A stretch of DNA of 64,000 nt, taken from NCBI RefSeq assembly GCF_900111925.1, contig NZ_FOKA01000007.1:1-64000 (forward strand), written 5' to 3'. Origin of the DNA: Cellulomonas marina (lineage in GTDB: Bacteria; Actinomycetota; Actinomycetes; Actinomycetales; Cellulomonadaceae). The position numbers and the translations under genes are program-made. Positions 51,410 through 60,189 of the stretch are shown here, piece after piece. How positions within the stretch are numbered: the first letter of the stretch is position 1; every line of letters starts with the position of its first letter. The notes beneath the pieces were generated by a model. That model had not been told where the DNA came from and ran no database searches. It was given only the letters and a program-made list of their open reading frames with translations.

Positions 51410-52591
51410 CTACCCGTCACCGTCCGGACGCCAGCCGCGGCCCGGGTCGCGGTCGTCGCGCCGCCACGTGCGTGGCGCGCCCTGCTCGACGAGGGCCGCC
51501 CGCAGCCACAGCGTCGCGTCGGGGTCCCACCCGCCGAGGAAGGTCCGCGTGCCGGGTCGGCCGGGCACGGGCAGCGCACGGCCGGAGGTCTCGAGCCAGG
51601 CGAGCACGGTCAGGTGCACGCCGTCGGCGCCGTCCGCGAGCGCGTCGACGTCCGGGACGACCCAGCGGTCGTCGGCGCGGGATCGACCCGCCCCGGCCTC
51701 GCCGGGCAGCCCGCCGGTCGCCATCGACCAGAGGTACCCGCGCGACGAGGTCACCTCGAGCGGGTGCGCAGCCGTCAGCGCCGCCCAGCCGGCGGCCGAC
51801 CGGACCTCGACGACGCGCGCCTCCGGGTCGACGACGGCCGCACCGACGTGCAGCGCCTCGTCGCCCGGGTGGTCCTCGACGAGGTCCAGCGCCCAAGGGA
51901 CGCCGTCGGGCCCGTCGCCGGCGGTCGCCAGCGCCCCGTCCGCCGCCGTCGGGCGGCACCACCACGCCCCCGAGACCGGGGCCGGCGGCCGCCCCGCCGC
52001 CGCGCTCTCGGCGGCCCGCAGGTCCGCGCACCACCGGGCGACGACCTCGCGCGGGTCGGCGCGGTCGCGCAGGGAAGGCTGCGGCGGCGGCTCGTCGGCC
52101 CATCCGTGCTGCACCAGCCGCTGCGCACCGCGCTGCACCGGCGCATCCCAGGACGCGGCGGCGGGGTGGGCCAGCACCGCCGCGAGCGCCGGGGCCAGCG
52201 CATCGCGGACCGCGGGCTGCGCGAGCAGGCGGTCGAGCCCTTCAGGAGGCTGCCAGGAGCGGGCCGTGTCGACGACGGCGGCGAGCGTGGGCCGGGGGTC
52301 CGGCCCGCTGGCGAGCGCCTCGACCTCGACGCGGGCCAGTGCCGCGACGACGCCCGCCGGCCCCGGCGGCAGGCCCGCGGGGCGCAGGTCGTCGAGCGAG
52401 GGCACGCCGCCGCCGGACGCGCCGCGAACGGCGACCAGGGTCACGGTCGACCCGTCGTCGAGCGCCGTCGCCGGTGCGAGGGCCGCGAGCCGGAGGTCCT
52501 CGCCGCCGGGCGCGGTGGCGGCCGCCTCGAACGCCAACCGCCGCCCCCGCGGCCCGGCGAGCAGCCGGGCGACGAGGTCCTCGCCGCTCAC
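51410..52591 (-). CDS. Conserved hypothetical protein, unknown function
   Basis: 393 aa from GTG 52591, whose GTGA overlaps the NUDIX stop. No signal peptide or membrane helix. The first 65 residues read like a small beta domain (RRLAFEAAATAPGGEDLRLA, STVTLVAVRG). The middle is Ala-rich helical with many Trp/Pro. The last third holds repeated acidic turns and GYLWSMATGG, VHLTVLAWLETSGRALPVPG. I do not recognise the family. It ends 3 bp from the convergent ABC stop. Confidence 0.72.
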   Translation of the reverse strand: MSGEDLVARLLAGPRGRRLAFEAAATAPGGEDLRLAALAPATALDDGSTVTLVAVRGASGGGVPSLDDLRPAGLPPGPAGVVAALARVEVEALASGPDPRPTLAAVVDTARSWQPPEGLDRLLAQPAVRDALAPALAAVLAHPAAASWDAPVQRGAQRLVQHGWADEPPPQPSLRDRADPREVVARWCADLRAAESAAAGRPPAPVSGAWWCRPTAADGALATAGDGPDGVPWALDLVEDHPGDEALHVGAAVVDPEARVVEVRSAAGWAALTAAHPLEVTSSRGYLWSMATGGLPGEAGAGRSRADDRWVVPDVDALADGADGVHLTVLAWLETSGRALPVPGRPGTRTFLGGWDPDATLWLRAALVEQGAPRTWRRDDRDPGRGWRPDGDG

Positions 52592-53178
52592 CGGAACCGC
52601 CCGAGGTGGATCCCGGCGATCGCGAGCGCCGCGATGGTCTCGCCGTCGCGAATCGTCCCGTCGGCGACCAGGGCCAGCACCTGCGCGAACGGCACGCGTC
52701 GGACGGTGCTGATCCCCTCGGAGGCCTGCTCGGCGGCCGTCCCGGCGGCGCCGGCGGCCGGCAGCGGCTCGACGCCCTGCGCCAGCACGACGTGCTCCGG
52801 CGCGCGGGCGACGCCGTTGAGCGCCTCCATCCCGCCGAGCCGCGTCCACTCCCGCGCCGTCAGCCCGGTCTCCTCCGCGAGCTCGCGCCGCGCGGCGACG
52901 AGCGGGTCCTCGCCGTCGGTGCCGCCGCCGGGCAGCTCCACCGACCCCGGGCCGGTGGTGTACCGGTCCACGGTGACCAGCACGACGCGGTCCTCGTCGT
53001 CGAGCGCCACGACGAACACCGACGGCCGCCGCACCTCCACGACCCCGTACAGGCCGGCGCCGCCGTCCGGGCGGCGCACGCGATCCTCGCGGACGACGAG
53101 CCACGGGTTCTCGTAGGCGACACGGCTGTCGAGGGTCCCCCAGCCACCTGTGGACCCGCGCTCCTCGTCGTCCGCCAT
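52588..53178 (-). CDS. NUDIX hydrolase (ADP-ribose pyrophosphatase-like)
   Basis: 196 aa from ATG 53178; TACGGT lies 6 nt upstream (leaderless). The Nudix box is intact: GGGTDGEDPLVAARRELAEE followed by TGL, with the REL-EE metal ligands. The head SRVAYENPWLVVREDRVRRP and VFVVALDDEDRVVLV strands fit NudF/ADP-ribose pyrophosphatase-type enzymes that cleave nucleoside diphosphate conjugates. It is the first gene of a two-gene unit with the unknown protein. Confidence 0.9.
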   Translation of the reverse strand: MADDEERGSTGGWGTLDSRVAYENPWLVVREDRVRRPDGGAGLYGVVEVRRPSVFVVALDDEDRVVLVTVDRYTTGPGSVELPGGGTDGEDPLVAARRELAEETGLTAREWTRLGGMEALNGVARAPEHVVLAQGVEPLPAAGAAGTAAEQASEGISTVRRVPFAQVLALVADGTIRDGETIAALAIAGIHLGRFR

Positions 53179-53290
53179 GGCCCGACCGTAGCGAGGGCCT
53201 CCGACAGGGGTGGAGAGGCACCTCACCACCTCCCGGCTGGACCCCCCGCACCGGCGTTGCGACCATGGCAGAGGCCCCGACGGTGGGGCG

Positions 53291-53330
53291 CCGGACGAGG
53301 GAGCCGTACCCGGAGCGCGACAAGACGGCC
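53291..53330 (+). promoter_or_regulatory. Guanidine-III riboswitch (ykkC-III) for gdx
   Basis: CCGGACGAGG, GCCGTACCCGG and GACAAGACGGC occur in the order and spacing of the guanidine-III aptamer, a pseudoknot in which GCCGT pairs with ACGGC and CCGG with CCGG-flanking bases. The element ends 3 nt before the GGAGG ribosome site of the Gdx gene. Guanidinium binding is expected to free that site and turn translation on. Confidence 0.88.
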
Positions 53331-53343
53331 GGCGGAGGTCGTC

Positions 53344-53658
53344 ATGTCGTGGGTCGTGCTCGTGCTGTCCGGGGTGCTCGAGGCCGTGTGGGCCACCGCC
53401 CTGGGCCGGTCGGAGGGGTTCAGCCGCCTCGGGCCGTCGGTGGTGTTCGGCGTCGCGCTCGTGCTGAGCATGGGCGGGCTCGCGTACGCGTTGCGGGAGA
53501 TCCCGGTCGGCACGGGCTACGCGGTGTGGGTCGGCATCGGCGCGGTGCTCACCGTCGCGTGGGCGATGGCGACCGGCGCCGAGCCCGTGTCCGTGGTGCG
53601 CGTGCTCCTGCTGGCGGGGATCGTCGGCTGCGTCGTCGGCCTCAAGCTCGTGCACTGA
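53344..53658 (+). CDS. gdx: Gdx (SugE-type) SMR guanidinium exporter
   Basis: 104 aa from ATG 53344 with GGAGG 5 nt upstream. Four membrane helices. The first holds GVLEAVWATALGRSEGF, with Glu14-equivalent and the Trp/Ala pattern that separates Gdx from drug-exporting EmrE-type SMR proteins. YALREIPVGTGYAVWVGIGA is the second family block. It works as a dual-topology dimer exchanging guanidinium for protons. The riboswitch just upstream independently supports the substrate. Confidence 0.95.
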   Translation: MSWVVLVLSGVLEAVWATALGRSEGFSRLGPSVVFGVALVLSMGGLAYALREIPVGTGYAVWVGIGAVLTVAWAMATGAEPVSVVRVLLLAGIVGCVVGLKLVH

Positions 53659-53701
53659 GCCGGACGAGCGGGCCGGACGAGCGGGCCGGCGAGCGGGCCG
53701 G
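53659..53701. repeat. 13-bp tandem repeats between gdx and an SDR gene
   Basis: GCCGGACGAGCGG occurs twice, followed by a 12-bp variant and a partial copy, immediately after the gdx stop and 12 bp before the convergent SDR stop. It could fold as a GC-rich terminator for both. It shares the GGACGAGC core with two other gaps. Confidence 0.6.
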
Positions 53702-53713
53702 CGCACCCGCGCG

Positions 53714-54514
53714 TCAGATGGTCTGCACCGACCCGGCGTCGACGCGGTAGTTCGAGCCGTTGACGAACGACGCACGCTCGCTGACGAGGAAGCCGATGAC
53801 GGCGGCGACCTCCTCGGGTCGGCCGCGGCGGCCGAGCTCCATGCCCGGCCGCTCCTCGGCGAGGAACGAGCGGATCGCCTCGTCGACCGAGGTGCCGTTC
53901 TCGTCCGCGCGCTCGTCCATCATCGCGTCCGTCATCGGCGTCTCGATGAACGCCGGCGAGACGGCGTTGACCAGCACGCCCTCCGACGCGTACGTCTTCG
54001 ACAGGCCCTTGACCAGCGCGAGGACGCCCGCCTTCGCGACGCAGTACGGCAGCTCGTCGGGGTAGGGCTGCACCGCGTCCTCGGAGGCGACGAGCACGAC
54101 CCGTCCCCAGCCCCGCGCACGCATCCCGTCGATGACGGCCCGCACCGCCCGCACGGCGGCGAACAGGTCCGTCTCGAGCGTCTGCCGCCAGCCGTCCTCG
54201 TCGATCTCGTGGAAGAGGCCCTGCGCGCCGGTGATCCCGGCGGCGTGGACCAGCACGTCGACCGCGCCGAACCGCTCGGTCGCCGCGGCGACGACCCGCT
54301 CGGCGCTGCCCGCCTCCGTGAGGTCGGCGGCGACGGTGAGCACGCGGTCCGCCGGGGCGTCCAGCGTCGCCGCGGCCTTCTCCAGGCGCTCGGCGTCGAC
54401 GTCGGTGAGCACCACGCGGGCGCCCTCGTCGAGCAGCAGCGCCGCGGTGTGCAGGCCGATCCCGGAGTCGGCGCCGGTCACCAGCGCCACGCGTCCGTCG
54501 ATGCCCAGGTCCAT
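53714..54514 (-). CDS. SDR family oxidoreductase (classical, 3-oxoacyl-reductase-like)
   Basis: 266 aa from ATG 54514 with GAGAGGA upstream. TGADSGIG lies near residue 14, HAAGI near 90, the catalytic Ser in VLVASEDAV and YCVAK (Tyr-x3-Lys) near 155, followed by SPAFIETPMT. The classical SDR end VGFLVSERASFVNGSNYRVD-like (here VIGFLVSERASFVNGSNYRV) is complete. NAD(P)-dependent alcohol or sugar dehydrogenase; substrate not readable. Confidence 0.92.
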   Translation of the reverse strand: MDLGIDGRVALVTGADSGIGLHTAALLLDEGARVVLTDVDAERLEKAAATLDAPADRVLTVAADLTEAGSAERVVAAATERFGAVDVLVHAAGITGAQGLFHEIDEDGWRQTLETDLFAAVRAVRAVIDGMRARGWGRVVLVASEDAVQPYPDELPYCVAKAGVLALVKGLSKTYASEGVLVNAVSPAFIETPMTDAMMDERADENGTSVDEAIRSFLAEERPGMELGRRGRPEEVAAVIGFLVSERASFVNGSNYRVDAGSVQTI

Positions 54515-54592
54515 GCGAGGTCCTCTCTCCAGCGGGGGTTGCGGAGGGTGGTGTGGGTCGTGCACACCCGGACGATGCCGGGCGAGGTGCGC

Positions 54593-55177
54593 TCAGGGCC
54601 GGCGGTACGCCAGCTCGACGACGGGCGTGCGGCCGGCCGGCCGGCGTGCGGGGGCGGAGCCGGTGAGCGGTGCCGTGGGGCGCGGGGCGTACCGGTCGTC
54701 GTGCGCGGCGTTCCGGGGCGAGGACACGACGAGCGTCTTGGCGGTGTCGAGGACGACGAGGTCCTCGACCAGCGCGGCCCGCACGTCGGGCTGGAGCCAC
54801 TCGGAGGAGGAGTCGGCGGCCCACTGCCGCCACGTGGCACCGGCGACGGAGCCGACGTACCCGCCCACCGCACCGGCCAGGAGGGCGACGAGGTGCGCGC
54901 CGCCACGGCGGTGCTCGAGGACCGACAGCGCCACGGCGCCGCCGGCGCCCGCGGCCACCCGCGCCGGCAGCATCGGCCACGCGAGCCGGCTGGGCGTCGT
55001 GGGCAGCTTGTCCGCCACCGCCTCCCCCACGAGCGCGGCACCCGCGGCGAGGCGCACGAGGGCCGCCCCCGGCCCGCGGCGGCCCTTGACGGCCACCAGT
55101 GCGGGGACCGCGAACCCCGTGGACGAACGACCACCGGCCGCGAGGCCCAGCGTCACCGATCGCGTCAGCACACCCAT
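54593..55177 (-). CDS. DUF4126-like membrane protein
   Basis: 194 aa from ATG 55177; a TAGACA hexamer lies 6 nt upstream. Small-residue-rich membrane helices alternate with short charged loops: GLAAGGRSSTGFAVPALVAV, AGAALVGEAVADKLPTTPSR and LLAGAVGGYVGSVAGATWRQ. The GRSS and DKLPTTPSR segments match DUF4126 proteins of unknown function. The last 60 residues are a cytosolic tail. Confidence 0.8.
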   Translation of the reverse strand: MGVLTRSVTLGLAAGGRSSTGFAVPALVAVKGRRGPGAALVRLAAGAALVGEAVADKLPTTPSRLAWPMLPARVAAGAGGAVALSVLEHRRGGAHLVALLAGAVGGYVGSVAGATWRQWAADSSSEWLQPDVRAALVEDLVVLDTAKTLVVSSPRNAAHDDRYAPRPTAPLTGSAPARRPAGRTPVVELAYRRP

Positions 55178-55294
55178 GGGGCGTGTCTACCGGGCACGGG
55201 GGGCGGCGGCATCTCGGCGGCGGCTCCGGGCAGGGACCGCGGCCACAGGTAGTGCTGCGGGCTGCGGCCCTCGTCGCCCCGGGTCCCGCGGCGG

Positions 55295-55300
55295 TACCGT
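55295..55300 (+). promoter_or_regulatory. -10 box giving a leaderless start at 55307
   Basis: TACCGT lies 6 nt before GTG 55307, the same hexamer and spacing as in front of the 34998 gene. No ribosome-binding site is present. Confidence 0.5.
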
Positions 55301-55306
55301 CCACCC

Positions 55307-58300
55307 GTGGGACCAGGGGGCCAGGACCTCCCCGGGTGGCGGCGCGGCCCCCGGTGGGACGCGGTGCGCACCGGCGTGCTGGCCCGGCTGCGCGCGGGCG
55401 CGATCGCGGGCGGTGCCCGTCCGGCGCGCGTGCTGGCGGCCGTGCTCGTCGGCGCCACCGCCGTGGCGGCGCTCGTCGCCGACCCCGTCGTGACCCGCGC
55501 CGTCACCGAGCGGGCGCCCGCGACGAGCGGGGCCTACGACCTGCTGGTCACGGCGCCGGGGACGGAGGCCGTGCTCGACGGCTACGTCCCGCCGGCCCTG
55601 CTGGCCAACCTCCCGGAGCGCCTCGGGCTCGACGACGTCGCCCGCGTCCGGGCCGTCGACGGGGTGGAGGTCGCGGCGCCGCTGGGCGAGGTGCTGCTCG
55701 ACGTGGCCGACGCGGACCAGGTGTCGTTCGTCGTGCCGGTCGACCGGTCCAACACGACGACCCCGAACCCGCAGGCGTACCGCCTCGAGCTGACGTGGAC
55801 GACCGACGACGGGCTGGGCGAGCGCGTCGTGGACCACCGGCGGCTGGTGGCCGTGATCGACGACGCGGACCTGCCGCCCGTGGTGGACGACGACGTCGCC
55901 GCGCTGCCCGACGGGTGGTCCTGCACGGTCGACCGGCAGGTCTACTCCGCCGACGACCCGGAGTCCGCGCCGTGCCGCACGTACCCGCGCACGGCCGTGC
56001 AGGTCTCGGCGCTGGGCACGAGCTCGAGCTTCACGCAGGCGACCGCCAAGGAGGGCCTCATCTCCTTCGCGCTGGGCTTCACGCCGCGCGAGCGGTCGCG
56101 CGTGACCCTGGTCGACCCCGCCGCGGAGCGGGCCCTGCTGGGCGAGGCCGGCGCGTTCCTCGACCCGCTGGTCTCGGCGGCCGCCGCGGGGGCGGACGAC
56201 GTGCCGTCGCTCGCCGCCTGGGCGGCCGAGCAGCCCGCGACCCCCTTCGTCGACGCCCTGCGGGCGATGTGGGAGCGGCAGGAGGCGGCCCGGACCGAGG
56301 GGCCGTGGGTGTCCTACGACTCCGAGGAGGAGCCGCCGTGGCCGGAGCCGCCGGTCGCGCCCGTCCTGGTCGCCGCCGGACGGTCCCCGCAGCTGCGGCT
56401 CACGGCGGAGGTCACGGCCGGCTTCGGCGAGGTGGGCGTCATCGGCGGACCCGGGCTGCAGACGTTCCTGCCGCCGGCCGGGGTGCAGGACGGCGTCGGT
56501 GAGCCCGTCGGCACCGCCGTCGTGGACGTCTCCCAGGCCGCCGACCCGCTGCTGTCCCGGGCGCAGCGCGTCGTGTGGCCGGGTGAGCAGGTGCCGAGCA
56601 CCGACCGGCTGGCCTCGGCCCAGGACACCTGGGGGCTGCCCGCGGTGCTGGCGGCGACGACGACCACCCCGGTGCCGGCGCTACGCGAGAGCGACGGCGA
56701 CCGCGTCCTGCGGCCCGAGGGGTTCGTCGCGCCGGACCGCGACGACTTCTGGGACGGCGGCGTCGGGATCACGACGGCGTCCGACGGCACCCCGGTGGGG
56801 CGCGAGGCCGCGTTCCAGGACGAGGTGGGTACGGGCTCCGCCGCGGCCGACGAGGACGGGTTCTTCGCGGGGACGTTCCTCGCGCCCGTCGCGCGCTACG
56901 ACCCGGCGGACCTGCCCGGGCTGCTCGACGACGGCACCGGCGGCACGGCACCCCTGGGGCTGGCGGTGCCGGCACCGGTCCTCGTCGCCGACGCCGCGGG
57001 GCGGCCGCTGCGGGCGGCGGCGCTGCGGCCGACGCTGGCCGGGGTCGGGCTGGCCGACGCCGGGGCCACCGCGATCGCGGACGTGGCGTGGGGTGAGGCC
57101 TGGGGGGCCGACGCGGCGGTGAGCAGCGTCCGGGTGCGGGTGGCCCCGGCCGCGGACGTCGACGCGGTGGCCGCGGCGCTGCGCGCGGAGGGCTTCGTGG
57201 TGACGGCGGTCGCGGGGTCGGCGACCCGCACGGTGGACGTCGTCATCGAGCGGTACGCGCGCGGGACGGACGACCCGTCGGGCGCCCAGGCCGTCGGCGC
57301 CCTCGGCACCGTCCGGCAGGAGTGGGTGCGCGTCGGGCCGACGCACGTGGTCGCGGCGCCCGTGATCGGGGCCACGGCGACGCTGCGGCTCGTGGCGGTC
57401 GCGGCCCTGCTCCTGCTGCTCGCACCGGCCGCGGCCGGACTCCTGGCGCGACGCCGTGCCGCCGCCGTCGCGGTCGGCGGGGACAGCCTTCCCGCTCCCG
57501 CCGACGAGCCCCTCGGCGAGGAGCTCGCGCCGGCAGGCCGTCCTGGTCGGGGCGCGGCCCTCGTACGGGTGCGCGACGCGTGGCGGGACCGCGTGCGGGA
57601 GCGGCGCGCGCGGGCCGAGAGCGGTGTCGTCGACCTGACGGCCTGGGACGGCGACGGGTGGGACGACGACCGCTGGGACGACGACCGCTGGGCCGGCGAC
57701 GGCTGGGGGCCGGGCGGTCCGGGAGCGGCGGGCTGGGCGACGTCCGACGCCTCGTCGTGGGAGGGGGAGCCGGTCCGCGGGCGTGCCGGCGCCGCAGCCG
57801 GGACCGCCCGTACCCGCAGCGGCTGGGCCGCGGTGGAGGACGAGGACGAGGGCGAGGGCGACGGCGACGGCCTGGCCGGCGGTGGCGAGCCCTCCCGGGA
57901 CGCCGGTGTGCCGCCCGTGGTCGCCGCCGCCTGGGCCGCCCTGCGTCGGCGGGGCGCGACGTCGCAGGTGCTCGCGCCGCTGCTGGCCGCGCTCGCGGGC
58001 GGGGCAGCGACGGTGGTGGCGGCGCGGGCCGTCGTCGCGGCGGACGGGTCACTCGTCGCCGGAGCCGTGCTCGCCGGCGCGCTGCTGCCGCAGCTGGTGC
58101 TGGTCGCGGTGGTGCTCGTCGCCGCGGTGGCGGTCCTGCGCCGGGCGGCACGGCGGGTGCCCGTGGTCGCCGGGGCCGTCCTGGGCGCGGCGCTGGTCGG
58201 GGTGGGTGCCGCCGCCTGGACGCCCGTGGTCCTCGCCCTGGTGGCCGGGGTGATGGTCGGCGTGCTCGCCGGGACGACGGTGCGGGCCGCCGCATCGGAC

Positions 58301-58459
58301 GGGGACGGGCACGAGGTCGGGCACGAGCCCGGTGACCTGTCCGACGACGTCGGGAACGACGGTGGCGCGGGGCAGGCCGACGGCGACGCCGCGGACGCGC
58401 CGGGTGACGGGGACCCCCACGACCCCCGCACCGCCGAGCCCGCACCCGCGCGCGGCTGA
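55307..58459 (+). CDS. Large membrane protein with extracytoplasmic domain, unknown function
   Basis: 1050 aa. One helix near residues 42-62 (RVLAAVLVGATAVAALVADP) is followed by about 610 extracytoplasmic residues, another helix near 690-712 (LRLVAVAALLLLLAPAAAGL), an acidic Trp-rich cytosolic linker (WDDDRWDDDRWAGDGW) and four helices near the C-terminus. The end is again acidic. The helix, large outer domain, helix plan recalls FtsX/MacB-type permeases, but no ABC ATPase gene is adjacent and the helix count differs. I do not recognise the family. The outer domain has few Cys and no catalytic motif I can name. Confidence 0.75.
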   Translation: MGPGGQDLPGWRRGPRWDAVRTGVLARLRAGAIAGGARPARVLAAVLVGATAVAALVADPVVTRAVTERAPATSGAYDLLVTAPGTEAVLDGYVPPALLANLPERLGLDDVARVRAVDGVEVAAPLGEVLLDVADADQVSFVVPVDRSNTTTPNPQAYRLELTWTTDDGLGERVVDHRRLVAVIDDADLPPVVDDDVAALPDGWSCTVDRQVYSADDPESAPCRTYPRTAVQVSALGTSSSFTQATAKEGLISFALGFTPRERSRVTLVDPAAERALLGEAGAFLDPLVSAAAAGADDVPSLAAWAAEQPATPFVDALRAMWERQEAARTEGPWVSYDSEEEPPWPEPPVAPVLVAAGRSPQLRLTAEVTAGFGEVGVIGGPGLQTFLPPAGVQDGVGEPVGTAVVDVSQAADPLLSRAQRVVWPGEQVPSTDRLASAQDTWGLPAVLAATTTTPVPALRESDGDRVLRPEGFVAPDRDDFWDGGVGITTASDGTPVGREAAFQDEVGTGSAAADEDGFFAGTFLAPVARYDPADLPGLLDDGTGGTAPLGLAVPAPVLVADAAGRPLRAAALRPTLAGVGLADAGATAIADVAWGEAWGADAAVSSVRVRVAPAADVDAVAAALRAEGFVVTAVAGSATRTVDVVIERYARGTDDPSGAQAVGALGTVRQEWVRVGPTHVVAAPVIGATATLRLVAVAALLLLLAPAAAGLLARRRAAAVAVGGDSLPAPADEPLGEELAPAGRPGRGAALVRVRDAWRDRVRERRARAESGVVDLTAWDGDGWDDDRWDDDRWAGDGWGPGGPGAAGWATSDASSWEGEPVRGRAGAAAGTARTRSGWAAVEDEDEGEGDGDGLAGGGEPSRDAGVPPVVAAAWAALRRRGATSQVLAPLLAALAGGAATVVAARAVVAADGSLVAGAVLAGALLPQLVLVAVVLVAAVAVLRRAARRVPVVAGAVLGAALVGVGAAAWTPVVLALVAGVMVGVLAGTTVRAAASDGDGHEVGHEPGDLSDDVGNDGGAGQADGDAADAPGDGDPHDPRTAEPAPARG

Positions 58460-58507
58460 GCAGCACGACCGTCCGGCAGACCTCCCTCGGGCGCCGCGGC
58501 CGGTCCC

Positions 58508-58902
58508 CTACGCGCTGGCGAAGACGACCCAGAGGTGGTTCCCGTCCGGGTCGCGCAGGGAGAACATGAGCGGCGACCCGGGCACCTGCTGCGGCGCGGG
58601 GTCCAGGTCGAGGCCGCCCACGGCGGTCAGCCGGGCGTGCTCGGCGAGGACGTCCGCCACCTCGATGCCGATGGAGGACCCGCCGGGTGCGCCGCCCATG
58701 GGCGGTTCAGCGCCAGGCGCGCGACGGAGCCGGCGGGGGCCACCTCGACCCACCGGCCCTCGCCGTCGGCGCCGAAGCGGGTGTCGCCCCGGAGCTCCCA
58801 CCCCAGGCGCCGGGTGTAGAAGGCGAGCGCGGCGTCCTGGTCGGCGACGGTGAACATGGCGGTGGTGAGGGAGGCGGTCACGGCCGGTGCGGTGGTGGTC
58901 AT
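58508..58902 (-). pseudogene. VOC-family (glyoxalase-like) protein, split by a frameshift
   Basis: From ATG 58902 the frame codes a normal VOC N-terminus (AMFTVADQDAALAFYTRRLG, RWVEVAPAGSVARLALN). Near 58695-58708 it runs into nonsense, while the neighbouring frame continues the fold (PPMGGAPGGSSIGIEVADVL, GSPLMFSLRDPDGNHLWVVF) to a stop at 58508. One missing C in the Asn-Pro codons would restore about 131 aa. The last Glu metal ligand typical of glyoxalases is not obvious. It is either a young pseudogene or a base-calling error. Confidence 0.8.
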
Positions 58903-59013
58903 GGGCGTGCAGACCGGCCCGCCGTCGGGAACTCATCGGGCCGGGCGGCACGTCGTCCGCGTCCGCCGTCCGTCACGTCGGCCGGGCCGGCACGGGCCCG
59001 CGGGCGCGGCCCC

Positions 59014-60189
59014 TCAGGGCACGGCGACGACGTCCGCGGGGTCGACGACGAAGTCCGCCTCGTCGACGATCTCCCCGCCGACGACGTCGAGCACGGCCAG
59101 CGCCAGCGCGCCGACCGCGCCGGTCGCCCGACTGCGCGAGCCGCGGTGCTCGCGGGAGGTCCGCTCGAGGCCCAGCTCGGCGACGTCCGGCGGCTCCCAC
59201 CGGACCCGGTACGCGACGACCTCGCCCTGCGCCCACGGCAGGTCGCGCACGAGCAGCGGGGGGTCCTCCCGCACGGACACCTCCACCGCGACGACGCCGT
59301 CCACGTCGAGGTCCACGACCACGCCGTGACCGGTGGGCGGCGGCGGGTCGGCGAGCACCGCCGCGTCGAGGTCGCGCGCGTCCGCCAGGAGCCGGTGCCG
59401 CCGCTCGGCGTCCGTGACGCCGTGCTCCTCCAGCGCGGCCCGCAGCGCGGCGAGGTCGGGCACGGCGGATGCCGCGACGCGCCGCCCGCGGCGGCCCGCC
59501 CGCTCGGCGACCGGGGAGGGCGGCGGCGGGCCGGTCGGCGGCTCGACGAGCGGGGCCGTGACCGTCGCGTCGACGAGGCGGCGCAGGTCGTCGGGCTCCA
59601 CCCAGACGGACGTCAGCACGGTCAGGTCGACGGCGGCGTCCGGGTCGGGGACCAGCACGACTCCGCCGGCGTCCTCCTCCTCCGCGGTCCGGACAGCGCC
59701 GGTCAGGCGGCGGGCGGCGTCGACGAGCCAGCGCAGCACGCGCTCCTCCTCGCGTACCGGCGCGGCCGTGGGGAACGCGCGCCGCAGGCCCTCGCGATCC
59801 CCGCCGGGGCCCGGCGGCCCGCCGCGCTCGCGCGGGGCGTGCACCACCCACGCCACCGTCATGTCCTCCGGCAGGCCGAGGATGACGCCGGCGGCCGGCT
59901 CCAGCCGGTACGGCCCGACGAGACGCGACGACCGCCCCAGCCGCAGCGCCCGCACGGGCAGCGTGCGCGGCCCGACGACGCGCAGCGCCGTGGTCAGCGG
60001 CCGCCGCCCCCGCGCGGGCTCCGGCACGGCGGACCACCCGCTGCCGACGAAGCGGCTGGCCGCGAGCGTCTCGACCTCGTCGATGCCGACGCCGTCCGGA
60101 ACCGCCAGCAGGTGCCGGGAGCGCACCTCGGGGTCGTCGGCGGGCAGGCGGGGCAGCAGCGACTCGGGCACGGGCAGGACCTGGCTCAC
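59014..60189 (-). CDS. Conserved hypothetical protein coupled to dcd
   Basis: 391 aa from GTG 60189, whose GTGA overlaps the dcd stop. No signal peptide or membrane helix. The opening [20 protein letters not shown], a [20 protein letters not shown] strand pair, [20 protein letters not shown] and the C-terminal [20 protein letters not shown] suggest a mixed alpha/beta cytosolic protein. I do not recognise the family. Tight coupling to dCTP deaminase hints at a link to nucleotides, but this is only context. Confidence 0.72.
   Translation of the reverse strand: MSQVLPVPESLLPRLPADDPEVRSRHLLAVPDGVGIDEVETLAASRFVGSGWSAVPEPARGRRPLTTALRVVGPRTLPVRALRLGRSSRLVGPYRLEPAAGVILGLPEDMTVAWVVHAPRERGGPPGPGGDREGLRRAFPTAAPVREEERVLRWLVDAARRLTGAVRTAEEEDAGGVVLVPDPDAAVDLTVLTSVWVEPDDLRRLVDATVTAPLVEPPTGPPPPSPVAERAGRRGRRVAASAVPDLAALRAALEEHGVTDAERRHRLLADARDLDAAVLADPPPPTGHGVVVDLDVDGVVAVEVSVREDPPLLVRDLPWAQGEVVAYRVRWEPPDVAELGLERTSREHRGSRSRATGAVGALALAVLDVVGGEIVDEADFVVDPADVVAVP

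Noticed and set aside
53714..54514. SDR gene considered part of a guanidine operon with gdx
   Set aside because: It is on the opposite strand, convergent, and separated by a repeat that probably terminates both transcripts.
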